A stretch of DNA of 64,000 nt, from positions 1 through 64,000 of the forward strand of contig JBMNRC010000002.1 of assembly GCA_050944455.1 (NCBI GenBank), in the 5' to 3' direction. Origin of the DNA: Anthropogastromicrobium sp050944455 (GTDB lineage Bacteria > Bacillota > Clostridia > Lachnospirales > Lachnospiraceae). The notes under the pieces were generated by a model, which had not been told where the DNA came from, made no database searches, and worked only from the letters and a program-made list of their open reading frames with translations. The position numbers were made by a program, and so were the translations under genes. Shown piece by piece: positions 18,352-27,190 of this stretch (positions are counted from its first letter, which is position 1; every line of letters begins with the position of its first letter).

Positions 18352-20889
18352 ATGAGTCAGATTACGGATTCGCTCAATGACCGGCAGCGGGAGGCGGTGC
18401 TCTGCACGGAAGGCCCGCTGCTGATTCTGGCCGGAGCCGGGTCGGGAAAAACGCGGGTGATTACCCACAGGATCGCCTATCTGGTCGACGAGATGGGCGT
18501 ACGGCCCTGGAATATCCTCGCGATTACGTTTACCAACAAGGCGGCGGACGAGATGAAGGCCCGCGTGCAGAGCCTGGTCCAGAACGGGGCGGATGCCGTA
18601 TGGGTGGCGACTTTTCATTCCACCTGCGTGCGCATCCTGCGGCGCTTCGGCAGCCGGCTGGGCTACGCGGACGGCTTTTCCGTGTACGACACCGATGACC
18701 AGCGCACCGTGATCAAACAGATCATCAAAGACAGGGAACTGGATCCGAAGGAGTACGGGGACCGCGCGGTGCTGGCAGAGATTTCCTCCGCGAAAAACCA
18801 CGGGATCAGCCAGGACCAGATGTATGCGCAGGCGGGCAGCGACCTGCATGAGCGCACGGTCGCGGAGATCTTCGCGGAGTACCAGCGGCGCCTTCTAGCG
18901 AGCAACGCGATGGACTTCGACGACCTGCTGGTCAACGCGGTCAGGCTGTTCAAAACGGCTCCGGAAGTCCTGGAATACTATCAGGACCGTTTTCTCTACA
19001 TCTGCGTGGACGAGTACCAGGACACGAACCAGGTGCAGTTCGATTTTGTCCGTCTGCTGGCCGCGAAACGGCGCAATCTCTGCGTCGTCGGTGACGACGA
19101 CCAGTCGATTTACCATTTCCGCGGCGCGGATATCACCAACATCCTGAGTTTTGAGGAAACCTTCCCCGGCGCGAAAGTCATCCGGCTGGAGCAGAACTAC
19201 CGCTCGAAGATGAATATCCTGAAAGCGGCCAACGGCGTGATTTCCCACAACGAGGGGCGAAGGGAGAAAAACCTGTGGAGCAGCCGGGGTGACGGAGAGC
19301 CGGTGAAATTCCGGCTGTACGCGAACGGCTATGAGGAAGCCGAAGGCGTCCTTGATACCGCCGCGGATCTCGTCGCCCGGCGCGGGCTTTACTATTCGGA
19401 TATCGCGGTGCTGTACCGCACCAACGCGCAGTCCCGCACTTTTGAAGAAAAATGCGTGCAGCTGGGCATTCCCTACCGCATGGTCGGCGGGGTAAATTTT
19501 TACCAGAGAGCCGAAATCAAGGATATCCTGGCGTATCTGCACGTCATTGTCAGCGGGCGGGATGAAGTCGCCGTGCGGCGGATCATCAACGTGCCCAGGC
19601 GCGGGATCGGCGCCGCGAGCCTGGCAAAGATCACCGACGCGGCGGCGCAGAGGGGAACCTCATTTTTTGACCAGCTCGGGCACCCGGAAAATATCCCGGG
19701 GCTCGGCCGGACCGCCGCGAAGATCAGGCAGTTCTATAACCAGATCATGGTGCTCCGGGCCAGGGCGAAGCTGATGAGCATCGACGACCTGATCAGGGAA
19801 GTGCTGGAGACAACCGGCTATCTGGAGGATATGGAAAAGCTCCCGGATAACGAGGAGCAGGCGAAGCGCGAAAACATCGACGAACTGATCAGCAAGGCGG
19901 CCGATTACACCCGGCAGCATGGAAAGGAAGCGGAACTTTCGGGCTTTCTCGAGGATGTGTCGCTGGTGGCGGACATCGATTCCCTCGATTCGTCGCAGGA
20001 CCGCCTGACGCTGATGACCCTTCACTCCGCCAAAGGCCTGGAATTCCCGGCGGTTTTCATCGCGGGAATGGAAGAAAACCTCTTCCCCTCGTACATGTCC
20101 CTGTACAGCGGCGATCCGGGAGACCTGGAGGAGGAGAGGCGCCTCTGCTACGTGGGAATCACCCGTGCGAAAGATTACCTGGAGCTTTCCGCGGCGCGCC
20201 AGCGGACGGTCCGCGGAAACGTCCAGAACAACCCGGTTTCCCGCTTCGTCACGGAAATCCCCGCGGAAGTGCTGGACTATCAGGATATCTCCGGCGAGGA
20301 CGGATGGACGTACGGAGGGTCCTGGAGCGGCGGGCACGGGATCGTGCGCAAATCCAGCTATTCGAAGGAGCGCGCGCCGTGGGAGGACAATTCTTCCGAC
20401 CTGTATGGCTCCTACGGCGGCGGATCCGGCGGCTTTGGCGCCGCGGACAGCGGTTCCGGGAATTCCGGCGCTTACGGGGATCCGTTCCGGGATTCTTCCT
20501 GGCGGGGGAGCCAGGCTGCGGCCGGCGGCCTGAGCGGTTTCAGGGGCAGCGCGACCGGTTCCCCGGAGAGCTTCGCCGAGACCCTGCCGAACCGTCCGGC
20601 GGAAATCAGCGGGCGTTACGGATCGCTGGGCTACGTCCCCGGGGATTCCGCGAAAAAACAGAAGGCGCCGTCGTTCGGGAAAGCCTTTCATGTTGAAAAA
20701 CCGGAAAAACTGGAATACACTGAAGGGGACAGGGTGATCCACAGCAAGTTCGGCATCGGAACGGTGCAGAGCATACAGGATATGAAGAAGGATTACGAGG
20801 TGACCGTTCTGTTCGACAATCCGAAGTATGGAATCCGGAGGATGTTCGCGGGGTTCGCGAAGCTCCGGAAAGCGGAAGGGACAGACTGA
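18352..20889 (+). CDS. pcrA: ATP-dependent DNA helicase PcrA/UvrD
   Basis: 845-residue superfamily 1A 3'-5' helicase acting in nucleotide excision repair, removal of recombinases and collisions with transcription. The motifs are in order: Q motif LNDRQREAV, Walker A GAGSGKT at 28-34, motif Ia FTNKAADEM, motif II VDEYQDTN from 219, motif III GDDDQSIYHFRGA, motif IV QNYRSK, motif V TLHSAKGLEFPAVF and motif VI VGITRAK. After a long Gly/Ser-rich linker (about 655-780) comes a Tudor-like C-terminal domain (EGDRVIHSKFGIGTV), which in PcrA contacts RNA polymerase. I start at ATG 18352 after ACGGAGG; the frame stays open upstream to 18268 without a ribosome site. Confidence 0.96.
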   Translation: MSQITDSLNDRQREAVLCTEGPLLILAGAGSGKTRVITHRIAYLVDEMGVRPWNILAITFTNKAADEMKARVQSLVQNGADAVWVATFHSTCVRILRRFGSRLGYADGFSVYDTDDQRTVIKQIIKDRELDPKEYGDRAVLAEISSAKNHGISQDQMYAQAGSDLHERTVAEIFAEYQRRLLASNAMDFDDLLVNAVRLFKTAPEVLEYYQDRFLYICVDEYQDTNQVQFDFVRLLAAKRRNLCVVGDDDQSIYHFRGADITNILSFEETFPGAKVIRLEQNYRSKMNILKAANGVISHNEGRREKNLWSSRGDGEPVKFRLYANGYEEAEGVLDTAADLVARRGLYYSDIAVLYRTNAQSRTFEEKCVQLGIPYRMVGGVNFYQRAEIKDILAYLHVIVSGRDEVAVRRIINVPRRGIGAASLAKITDAAAQRGTSFFDQLGHPENIPGLGRTAAKIRQFYNQIMVLRARAKLMSIDDLIREVLETTGYLEDMEKLPDNEEQAKRENIDELISKAADYTRQHGKEAELSGFLEDVSLVADIDSLDSSQDRLTLMTLHSAKGLEFPAVFIAGMEENLFPSYMSLYSGDPGDLEEERRLCYVGITRAKDYLELSAARQRTVRGNVQNNPVSRFVTEIPAEVLDYQDISGEDGWTYGGSWSGGHGIVRKSSYSKERAPWEDNSSDLYGSYGGGSGGFGAADSGSGNSGAYGDPFRDSSWRGSQAAAGGLSGFRGSATGSPESFAETLPNRPAEISGRYGSLGYVPGDSAKKQKAPSFGKAFHVEKPEKLEYTEGDRVIHSKFGIGTVQSIQDMKKDYEVTVLFDNPKYGIRRMFAGFAKLRKAEGTD

Positions 20890-20931
20890 TCCGACCGGGA
20901 CCGCGGGGACGCGGCAGAATCTGGAGGAGCA

Positions 20932-21135
20932 ATGGAGAAGAAAAATTCTGTAAGTACGAAGAAAACAGTCAGGAGAGTGGTGATCATTCTCGCGGTGATC
21001 GCGGCGGCCGCCGCGGCAATCTGGTGCCTGTACCGTTACCTGAAGCCGGATTACCTTGAGGATCTGGATGACGATGACGACTGGAGCGGCAGTGACGCGG
21101 GCGGCACCGCTGACGCCGCCGAAGAGGATGACTGA
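20932..21135 (+). CDS. Small single-pass membrane protein with acidic tail
   Basis: 67 residues: a basic N-terminus (KKNSVSTKKTVRR), one hydrophobic helix (VVIILAVIAAAAAAIWCLYRYL, residues 16-37) and an acidic tail (LEDLDDDDDW then EEDD). The charge distribution suggests the basic end in the cytoplasm and the acidic end outside. It has a good GGAGG ribosome site and sits 42 bases after pcrA and 45 before the methyltransferase, so it is probably co-transcribed. I do not recognise a family. Confidence 0.7.
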   Translation: MEKKNSVSTKKTVRRVVIILAVIAAAAAAIWCLYRYLKPDYLEDLDDDDDWSGSDAGGTADAAEEDD

Positions 21136-21180
21136 GACAGGCGCGTGCCGGAGCGGGAGTAAAGGAGCAGGGAGAGAAGA

Positions 21181-22656
21181 TTGAAGCGCGGACAGTTGAT
21201 TGAGGGAACAGCAGTGAGGGCGGATTACCCCGACAGAGCTGTTATCCTGACGGACGAAGGCGAAGCTGAAGTGAAAGGCGTGCTTCCCGGACAGAAAGTT
21301 ACCGCGCGGATAAAGAAAACCGCGAAAGGCCGGGCTAAGGGAACGCTGGTGGAAATTCTGGAACGCTCCCCGGAGGAAAGACCGGAGACCGCGTGCCCTC
21401 ATTTCGGCGTCTGCGGCGGGTGCTACTGCGAATCGCTCCCCTATGATGATCAGCTCAGGCTGAAGGAAGGCCAGATGAGAAGGCTTCTGGCCGGTGTTCT
21501 CCCGGACGGCAATACGGAATGTTTTGAGGGAATCCTGGCGTCCCCGGAGCAGGAGGGCTATCGGAACAAGATGGAACTCACTTTCGGAGACCTGACGCCG
21601 GGAGGCCCCCTCACGCTGGGACAGCACCGCCGGAACAGCTTTTACGATATCTGCGACGTCCCCGGCTGCCGGAACATGCCGGCGGATATGAAGGCGGCGG
21701 CCTCGTGCGTCAGGGATTTCTATGATTCCCTGGGCGTCCCCTTTTACCATCGGATGCGGCAGGCGGGCATCCTGCGCCATCTTCTTCTGCGCAGGAGCCG
21801 CGAGACCGGGGAGATGATGGCGGCTCTCGTCACCACGTCCTCGGAGCAGATTGTCCGCACCAGGATGAACCTGCGGAAAGGCCGGCCTGCCGGCGGAACT
21901 TCCGCGGAGCAGTGGAGCGGGGAAGCCCTGGAAAAGCTCAGGGAGCAGACAGCGCAGCGGCTCTGCCTCGACGGCCTGGTTCAGAAACTGCTGAGCCTCC
22001 CGCTGGAAGGACGGCTGTCCGGCATTCTGCACATCTGGAATGACAGCCCGGCGGATGTCGTCCAGAGCGACCGCACCGATGTTCTTTACGGTTCGCCGGT
22101 CATTCACGAAAGCCTGCTGGGACTCCATTTTGAGATCGCTCCGTTCTCGTTTTTCCAGACCAATTCCGCGGGAGCGGAGGTGCTGTACAGCACCGTCCGG
22201 GAGTTTGCCGGTTCGACGGAATCGAGACGGATTTTTGATCTGTACAGCGGTACCGGGACCATCGCGCAGCTTCTCGCGCCGGCGGCGGAGTCAGTGACCG
22301 GGATCGAGATCGTTGAGAGCGCGGTGGAGGACGCGCGCAGAAACGCGGCACGCAACGGCCTCAGCAATTGTACCTTTATCGCGGGCGATGTGCTCACCGA
22401 GCTGGACGCGGTGGAGGAAAAACCGGACCTGATTATCCTGGACCCGCCCCGCGACGGGATTCACCCGAAGGCACTGCCCAAAATCCTGTCCTACGGGGTG
22501 CCGTGCATCGTTTATGTATCCTGCAAACCGACCAGTTTCACCAGGGATTATCCGGCTTTCGAGGCGGCCGGCTACAGGCTGGCCCGCGCCAGGGCGGTAG
22601 ATATGTTTCCCGGAACTTCGGGGACGGAGCTGGTCAGCTGCCTGGTGCGAAGCTGA
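21181..22656 (+). CDS. 23S rRNA (uracil-C5)-methyltransferase, RlmD/RlmCD type
   Basis: 491 residues. Layout: an N-terminal TRAM-like RNA-binding domain (1-62), a 4Fe-4S site with Cys72, Cys78, Cys81 and probably Cys163, a central RNA-binding region and a Rossmann SAM methyltransferase domain (DLYSGTGTIAQLLAP, then LDPPRDGIHPKAL). The nucleophile is Cys448 in YVSCKPTSFTRD; most homologues read CNP here. The family makes 5-methyluridine at U1939 and/or U747 of 23S rRNA, or at tRNA position 54. Which position applies here cannot be decided. The start codon is TTG after GGAGAGAAGA. It probably shares a transcript with pcrA. Confidence 0.9.
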   Translation: MKRGQLIEGTAVRADYPDRAVILTDEGEAEVKGVLPGQKVTARIKKTAKGRAKGTLVEILERSPEERPETACPHFGVCGGCYCESLPYDDQLRLKEGQMRRLLAGVLPDGNTECFEGILASPEQEGYRNKMELTFGDLTPGGPLTLGQHRRNSFYDICDVPGCRNMPADMKAAASCVRDFYDSLGVPFYHRMRQAGILRHLLLRRSRETGEMMAALVTTSSEQIVRTRMNLRKGRPAGGTSAEQWSGEALEKLREQTAQRLCLDGLVQKLLSLPLEGRLSGILHIWNDSPADVVQSDRTDVLYGSPVIHESLLGLHFEIAPFSFFQTNSAGAEVLYSTVREFAGSTESRRIFDLYSGTGTIAQLLAPAAESVTGIEIVESAVEDARRNAARNGLSNCTFIAGDVLTELDAVEEKPDLIILDPPRDGIHPKALPKILSYGVPCIVYVSCKPTSFTRDYPAFEAAGYRLARARAVDMFPGTSGTELVSCLVRS

Positions 22657-22876
22657 CCGACCGGGTTTCAGAAACCGGGCGGCGCGTGAATCCCCCGGCT
22701 GTTCGGAGACCCGGCGCGAGGTACGGGGCCGGACGCCGGCGCCCGGGCAGGAAGGGGAACTCCACGCGGACGCAGAGTGAAAGATGAGCGATCCGCGTGT
22801 TTTCGGCGGCATGCCGCACGACGGGCGGGCATCCGGCCGCCAGATAAATTCTAATCAAGGATTAAGGAGGAACATT

Positions 22877-23083
22877 ATGGAGAAGGAAGTTGTCGACAGA
22901 GAGATCTGCCACTGCAAGCATGTCAACTACTCCGATATTGACGCGGCTCTGCACAACATGAAGAACTTTGACAGCGTAGTCACCGCGTTTGATGAAGTCC
23001 AGAAGCAGACGCACTGCTCCACAGGCTGCGGGAAGTGCCACGACGCCATCATGGATACGATTTCCGAGATCATGATGGGCTGA
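22877..23083 (+). CDS. BFD-like [2Fe-2S]-binding protein
   Basis: 68 residues resembling bacterioferritin-associated ferredoxin and the BFD domain of NirB/NifU-like proteins. The cluster ligands are likely Cys11 and Cys13 (ICHCKHV) with Cys51 and Cys54 (TGCGKC); Cys47 is an additional cysteine. Small BFD proteins carry electrons or help release iron. The start has an ideal AAGGAGG, and a longer in-frame start at 22784 has none. A terminator follows at once (23104-23152). No ferritin or bacterioferritin gene is in the window, so the partner is unknown. Confidence 0.88.
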   Translation: MEKEVVDREICHCKHVNYSDIDAALHNMKNFDSVVTAFDEVQKQTHCSTGCGKCHDAIMDTISEIMMG

Positions 23084-23103
23084 GACGGCCTTTGCGGGGA
23101 AAG

Positions 23104-23152
23104 CATCCGGACAGAGCCGCAGAAAACGCGCTGTCCGGATGTCTTTGTCTTT
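23104..23152 (+). terminator. Intrinsic terminator after the BFD-like gene
   Basis: An 11-base-pair stem (23104-23114 with 23131-23141), a 16-base loop and the T-rich tail TCTTTGTCTTT. Confidence 0.75.
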
Positions 23153-23245
23153 ATGTAAAAGCGCCGCATGGTTTGACGCTGCCTGGAGGCAGCGGCGGTA
23201 TCCGCGCGGGAATCCGCGTTTCACCGCGAAAACTTTAAAAAGTGC

Positions 23246-23274
23246 TTGACAGGATTATGCAAAACAGGTATGAT
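23246..23274 (+). promoter_or_regulatory. Promoter of the tRNA-Phe/Gly/Gly operon
   Basis: TTGACA (23246-23251), 17 bases, TATGAT (23269-23274). The start near 23281 leaves a leader of about 35 bases containing a small hairpin before tRNA-Phe. Confidence 0.88.
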
Positions 23275-23315
23275 AACTGTCGTTGATGCACCGGAGATTT
23301 TCCGGTACAGCACGG

Positions 23316-23388
<73 letters not shown>

Positions 23389-23392
23389 TTCC

Positions 23393-23463
23393 GCAGGTGT
23401 AGTTCACTGGTAGAACACTAGCCTTCCAAGCTAGATAAGTGGGTTCGATTCCCATCACCTGCT
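23393..23463 (+). tRNA. tRNA-Gly (UCC)
   Basis: 71 bases. The acceptor GCAGGTG (23393) pairs with CACCTGC (ending 23462). The anticodon stem CTAGC/GCTAG encloses CTTCCAA, giving anticodon TCC. It starts 5 bases after tRNA-Phe. Confidence 0.96.
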
Positions 23464-23477
23464 TTGTTCCACAATAT

Positions 23478-23549
23478 GCGCGAGTGGCTCAGAGGTGGAG
23501 TGTCGCCTTGCCAAGGCGAAGGTCGCGGGTCCGAATCCCGTCTCGCGCT
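23478..23549 (+). tRNA. tRNA-Gly (GCC)
   Basis: 72 bases. The acceptor GCGCGAG (23478) pairs with CTCGCGC (ending 23548). The anticodon stem TCGCC/GGCGA encloses TTGCCAA, giving anticodon GCC. It is the last gene of the tRNA operon, followed by a terminator. Confidence 0.95.
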
Positions 23550-23554
23550 TTCAG

Positions 23555-23581
23555 GGATCGCAGAAATGCGGTCCTTTTTTT
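23555..23581 (+). terminator. Terminator of the tRNA operon
   Basis: An 8-base-pair stem (23555-23562 with 23567-23574, one G-U), GAAA loop, then seven T. The stretch from here to 23880 holds nothing I can support as a gene; short frames are unsupported. Confidence 0.9.
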
Positions 23582-23881
23582 GTGCGCAGGCGGAGACCGC
23601 GGCAGAAAAGGAAAGCCTCGGAAAAACCGGGCCGCGGCGCTGCCGACGGCATAGAATTCCCTGGGGCCTCACGGGATGCCCGTGAGCGGAAAAAGAGAAT
23701 CGGAAACGCTGCCGGCCGGCCCTCAGAAACGGCGGACGCAAGCAGGAAACAGCGTGGATTCGTGAAAATTTTTTAAGAAATCGGACCCGGAAAAAACACA
23801 TTTTTTCTGTAGGATAAAATCACAGAGGCGAAAACTTCTGAACAGGAAACAGCTGATCAGCATAAACGTTCCTTTTTCATA

Positions 23882-23910
23882 TTGACAATGAGAAAATGAT
23901 TGCCTATAAT
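23882..23910 (+). promoter_or_regulatory. Perfect consensus promoter of a two-gene unit
   Basis: TTGACA (23882-23887), exactly 17 bases, TATAAT (23905-23910). The leader to the first ATG (23959) is about 42 bases and carries CAGGAGGC. Confidence 0.92.
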
Positions 23911-23958
23911 GAGGACACACAGAGAGGAAATCAGTTTCCCCCATCAGGAGGCAGTCAG

Positions 23959-24222
23959 ATGAATGAGAGGGCGGTACAGTTCCGGGAAGGCCAGAGCGTC
24001 TGGGTGATTGAACACAACAACCGTGTCCGAGAGGTCACGCTGGTTCGTTCGGCCGACGGCTTTGCGTTGGTACGGTTTCCGCGCGGCGGGATGGCGAATC
24101 TGAGGGAAAGCAGGCTTTATCCTGACAGGGAATCGGCCATCAGCCATCTTCCCGCGGCTGTACAGGCCCGCAGCCGCAGAGGGTTCTACACAAAGTACGA
24201 TTACAGCGAAACATGGAGGTGA
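23959..24222 (+). CDS. Small hypothetical protein, beta-rich N-terminus
   Basis: 87 residues, family not recognised. Residues 5-50 read as alternating short strands (QSVWVIEHN, REVTLVRSA, GFALVRFPR) that could form a small SH3-like barrel. A basic RESRLYPDRESA segment and an Arg/Tyr-rich end (RSRRGFYTKYDYSETWR) follow. I choose ATG 23959, eight bases after AGGAGG; the frame extends upstream to 23896, which lies inside the promoter. Its end overlaps the ribosome site of the next gene, so the two are coupled. It could be a partner or target of the downstream helix-turn-helix protein, but nothing proves it. Confidence 0.75.
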   Translation: MNERAVQFREGQSVWVIEHNNRVREVTLVRSADGFALVRFPRGGMANLRESRLYPDRESAISHLPAAVQARSRRGFYTKYDYSETWR

Positions 24223-24227
24223 AAGCT

Positions 24228-24527
24228 ATGACAGGGGAGACCTTTGGAAAATACATTTCAACAATCAGGACAGAACGGGAAATTCCGGCGGAGACAATCT
24301 ACGGGCAGCTGAGCATAACGGCTCCCTACCTCTATGCCGTGGAGCACGGGTACAGCGCTCCTTTCGATGAAGAGCGGATGAACCAGCTCGCCGCGGTTCT
24401 GAAGCTGACGCCGGAGGAAGAAAAGCACATGAGGCTTCTGGCGGCGCAGGATATCGCGGCCCGGAGCAGCTGTGTTTCCCCGGACCGGGTGATCAGCTAC
24501 CTGTTCGCTCTCCGCAATGCCGGCTGA
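24228..24527 (+). CDS. Small helix-turn-helix (XRE-like) protein
   Basis: 99 residues. The first 65 fit an XRE/Cro-type helix-turn-helix: FGKYISTIRTEREIPAETIY, then LSITAPYLYAVEHGYSAPFD with the recognition helix, then MNQLAAVLKLTPEEEKHM. The remaining helices (LLAAQDIAARSS, SPDRVISYLFALRNAG) could mediate dimerisation. The start at 24228 has GGAGGTG upstream; ATG 24213 is also in frame but overlaps the preceding stop. It ends at a good terminator (24572-24620). No operator can be assigned, but the consensus promoter upstream would be an obvious autoregulatory target. Confidence 0.8.
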   Translation: MTGETFGKYISTIRTEREIPAETIYGQLSITAPYLYAVEHGYSAPFDEERMNQLAAVLKLTPEEEKHMRLLAAQDIAARSSCVSPDRVISYLFALRNAG

Positions 24528-24571
24528 CGCCGGAGACAGCCTCAGGCGGCTGATCGATTAGATAAAAACAC

Positions 24572-24620
24572 ACCAGGGAGCTCCGACGGCTCTGAACCGT
24601 GCGGAGAATCCCTGGTTTTT
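24572..24620 (+). terminator. Terminator after the helix-turn-helix gene
   Basis: The outer stem ACCAGGGA/TCCCTGGT (24572-24579 with 24609-24616) and an inner GCTCCG/CGGAG stem are followed by a run of T ending at 24620. On the other strand it could help end the convergent GH35 transcript. Confidence 0.75.
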
Positions 24621-24760
24621 CGCGTTCTGTGTCTGCGTTTTTTTCACGTTGGGCTCCGGCGGGAATCTCCCGGATCCCGCAGCAGGAGCGTCCGAGTTCT
24701 CCGCTCTGCGGACACAGACAAACTGCAGGAGGCTCCTGGGACTTCAGGGGACCGCGGAAG

Positions 24761-27190
24761 TCAGAACAGGACGTCGTAGACCGGATCCAGGCGGCACCCG
24801 TCGATCTCCGACACGGCGCTGTGTTTCGCGGGATTTTCGCATTCCAGATAAACCCGGTCTTCAGGGCGGAGCTCATAAATTTTTACCGTCAGGCGTGGAC
24901 AGCCTCCCCGGCTTGCGCGGCACAGCCCGCCGTAAAGCCCGACCCAGTTTTCGCTCCCGTCAAACAAGGCGCGCCGCAGGCTGATCCGCGCTTCCTGGCC
25001 CGTGAAAAAGCCGTCAGCGATCATCCGGTCCCCCAGCCAGCATTCCATCCGGTCGCCGCGGTACCGCAGACAGAGATATAGATCTGTGCAGGCGGGCGCG
25101 TCGCCGCGGCTCCGGCCCGAACGGAAAAGTTCTCCGGCGGTCGGGAGATCGATGGAATAGACGGTTCCCCCGCGGCTGAATTCCTCCGGGAGATCACAGA
25201 CCGGCTGAGGCCTGTGATCCCCGGCGGGAAGAATCCCCGCGCTGCGGGAATCCGTGACCAGGCTGGAAATATCCGCGCTCCGCGCTTCCTCCCGGACAAT
25301 CGGCGCCGGGAAGGAAGGCTCTTCAGGGGCGGATTCTTCCGCAGGGCTGTTCGGACTTCCGTCCGGCGCTTCATCCGGCCTCCCCGGGTCCGCGGCGGAA
25401 AAATACCGGGTAAATCCGTCTTCCGCCGGCTCCCGGACAAACCCGGCGGGAACGGAAGGCAGTTCCGGCCACGTCAGAAATGATTTCCAGGGCTTCGGCC
25501 CGCGCAGACGGATCCGGCCGTCCTGGCAGGTCACCTCATCTTCGGAGAGGAGCAGATACTGCCGGCCGCTCAGAGTGACGCGGGCGGCGTTCAGGGCTTC
25601 CTTCTTTGTCAGGTGAATCAGCCGGACGCTTCCGGGATCGCCTTCGAGAACAAACTGAGGATCCCTGTCCCCGTAGAAAATGACGGCTTCGCTGTTTCCG
25701 GTGCCTGCGTTCAGCCGCATCAGCGGCGTGGCCAGGGCGGATTTCAGTACGCAGCCTTCGCTGATCTCCAGGTTGAAGGGGAAAAAGAAGAACTCGCCGT
25801 CACTGACATCGAAGGCAGGGAAAAACGGCCCGCCTGAAACGTCGCCTGCAGCGGCGCCGCCGGACGGATGTTCTCCTGCCGGGGCTGTCCCTGAATCATC
25901 CGGTCGCGGGAGGTTGTTCCGGCTCAGCGGGAGAGGAAGGCGCACCCCTCGGTGCTCAGCCAGATGACGGCATCGCACGTAATTGTTGACGAAAAGCCAC
26001 CCGGATTTCCCGTCGGTCCGCCAGGAATATCGAAGGTGAGTGAAATCGGCCGGATCCCGGGGGCTGTCCCCCGGGAACACCGGGGCCATCGCGGCCAGGC
26101 CGCTCCCGAAATCCTGCAGGAAAAGCCCGATCAGGCGGAGCTCCCGCCAGGTTTCCCCGGTCTGTCCGCATTCCCGGATCGGCGCGTTGAAATCGTAGCT
26201 TTTCACCGGCAGATCATTGTTATATCCCGTCGCCTTGGATTCCTGCAGGGGATAAAACTTTCCGTCCGGGTTTGTTCCCCCGGCATACATATAATATCCC
26301 AGGAGGGAGCAGCCGCTCCCCATCTTGCAGACAGACATGGCGGCGGCGTCCGCGGCGGACGCCACCGGCCGCCGGTGGTGCGTCACCTGCAGCCCGCCGC
26401 CGAGCTCTGCGGTCAGAAACGGGAATCTGCCGAGATCGTAGGTAATTCCCCATCCGAAGCCGTGGTCGCTCCCGATATTGGCGTCGTTGCGCTCCGGCGT
26501 GAACACAAAGTTTCCGGACGGAGGAAGCACAGTGAGGCGGGAGTCCCAGGGGGCGTCGGCGTAGCCGCCCATCACGGGAAGCGCTCCGCCGGTGACGGCG
26601 CCGCCCCACCCGGTCGCCGTATAGTAAGGGACGTCGAAACCGCAGCGGACGGCCAGCCTGCGCAGGGTTTTCATGTGCTCTTCGCCTTCCGCCGCGTTCC
26701 GGCCGCCGACGTGACCGTATTCGTTTTCCAGCTGGATGCCGATCACGGGGCCGCCGTCCCTGAGCAGAAGCCCTTTCGACTGCTCCGCCAGCAGCCGGTA
26801 ATATTTTTCTACATAGGCCAGATATTCCGGGTCATTGCACCGCAGCGGGATATTTTTCCGCAGCAGCCAGTCCGGAAAGCCGCCGTTGCGCACTTCCCCG
26901 TGACACCACGGCCCGATGCGCAGCAGTACTTCCATTCCGCATTTCTTCGCGGTTTCCAGAAAGCGGCGCAGGTTCAGGTTCCCGGAGAAATCCGGTTTTC
27001 CCTCTTCCTGCTCATGGTGCATCCAGATGCAGTAGGCGGAAGCGATCCGTACTCCGCCGGATTTCATGGTGTTCAGGGTTTCCTTCCAGCAGGCTTCCGG
27101 AACACGGGAGTAGTGGATTTCCCCCATCATGGGAAACCACGGCCGGCCGTTTTTGGTCAGATATTGAGGTGTGAAACTGAAGCGGTCCAT
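24761..27190 (-). CDS. Glycoside hydrolase family 35 beta-galactosidase-like enzyme
   Basis: 809 residues. The N-terminal TIM barrel shows the GH35 pattern: GEIHYSRVPEACWKETL, RIGPWCHGEVRNGGFPDWLL, the acid/base Glu157 in QLENEYGH and the likely nucleophile Glu262 in FLTAELGGG. C-terminal beta domains follow. The family removes terminal beta-linked galactose from oligosaccharides. There is no signal peptide, so it should act in the cytoplasm on imported sugars. Two Pro/Ala/Gly/Asp-rich low-complexity inserts interrupt the C-terminal half (around residues 435-465 and 640-665). The start at 27190 has AGGAGGTACC upstream; a longer frame to 27235 has none. The gene stands alone, opposite to rpoD. 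Confidence 0.88.
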   Translation of the reverse strand: MDRFSFTPQYLTKNGRPWFPMMGEIHYSRVPEACWKETLNTMKSGGVRIASAYCIWMHHEQEEGKPDFSGNLNLRRFLETAKKCGMEVLLRIGPWCHGEVRNGGFPDWLLRKNIPLRCNDPEYLAYVEKYYRLLAEQSKGLLLRDGGPVIGIQLENEYGHVGGRNAAEGEEHMKTLRRLAVRCGFDVPYYTATGWGGAVTGGALPVMGGYADAPWDSRLTVLPPSGNFVFTPERNDANIGSDHGFGWGITYDLGRFPFLTAELGGGLQVTHHRRPVASAADAAAMSVCKMGSGCSLLGYYMYAGGTNPDGKFYPLQESKATGYNNDLPVKSYDFNAPIRECGQTGETWRELRLIGLFLQDFGSGLAAMAPVFPGDSPRDPADFTHLRYSWRTDGKSGWLFVNNYVRCRHLAEHRGVRLPLPLSRNNLPRPDDSGTAPAGEHPSGGAAAGDVSGGPFFPAFDVSDGEFFFFPFNLEISEGCVLKSALATPLMRLNAGTGNSEAVIFYGDRDPQFVLEGDPGSVRLIHLTKKEALNAARVTLSGRQYLLLSEDEVTCQDGRIRLRGPKPWKSFLTWPELPSVPAGFVREPAEDGFTRYFSAADPGRPDEAPDGSPNSPAEESAPEEPSFPAPIVREEARSADISSLVTDSRSAGILPAGDHRPQPVCDLPEEFSRGGTVYSIDLPTAGELFRSGRSRGDAPACTDLYLCLRYRGDRMECWLGDRMIADGFFTGQEARISLRRALFDGSENWVGLYGGLCRASRGGCPRLTVKIYELRPEDRVYLECENPAKHSAVSEIDGCRLDPVYDVLF

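Noticed and set aside
19660..22128. Open frame of 822 codons antisense to pcrA and the methyltransferase gene
   Set aside because: It crosses three real genes on the other strand and has no recognisable domain.
22784..22876. Longer start for the BFD-like ferredoxin
   Set aside because: No ribosome site upstream, while ATG 22877 has AAGGAGG at the right distance.
23584..23776. Short frames after the tRNA-Gly genes
   Set aside because: They run out of the tRNA sequences and terminator, with no start signals.
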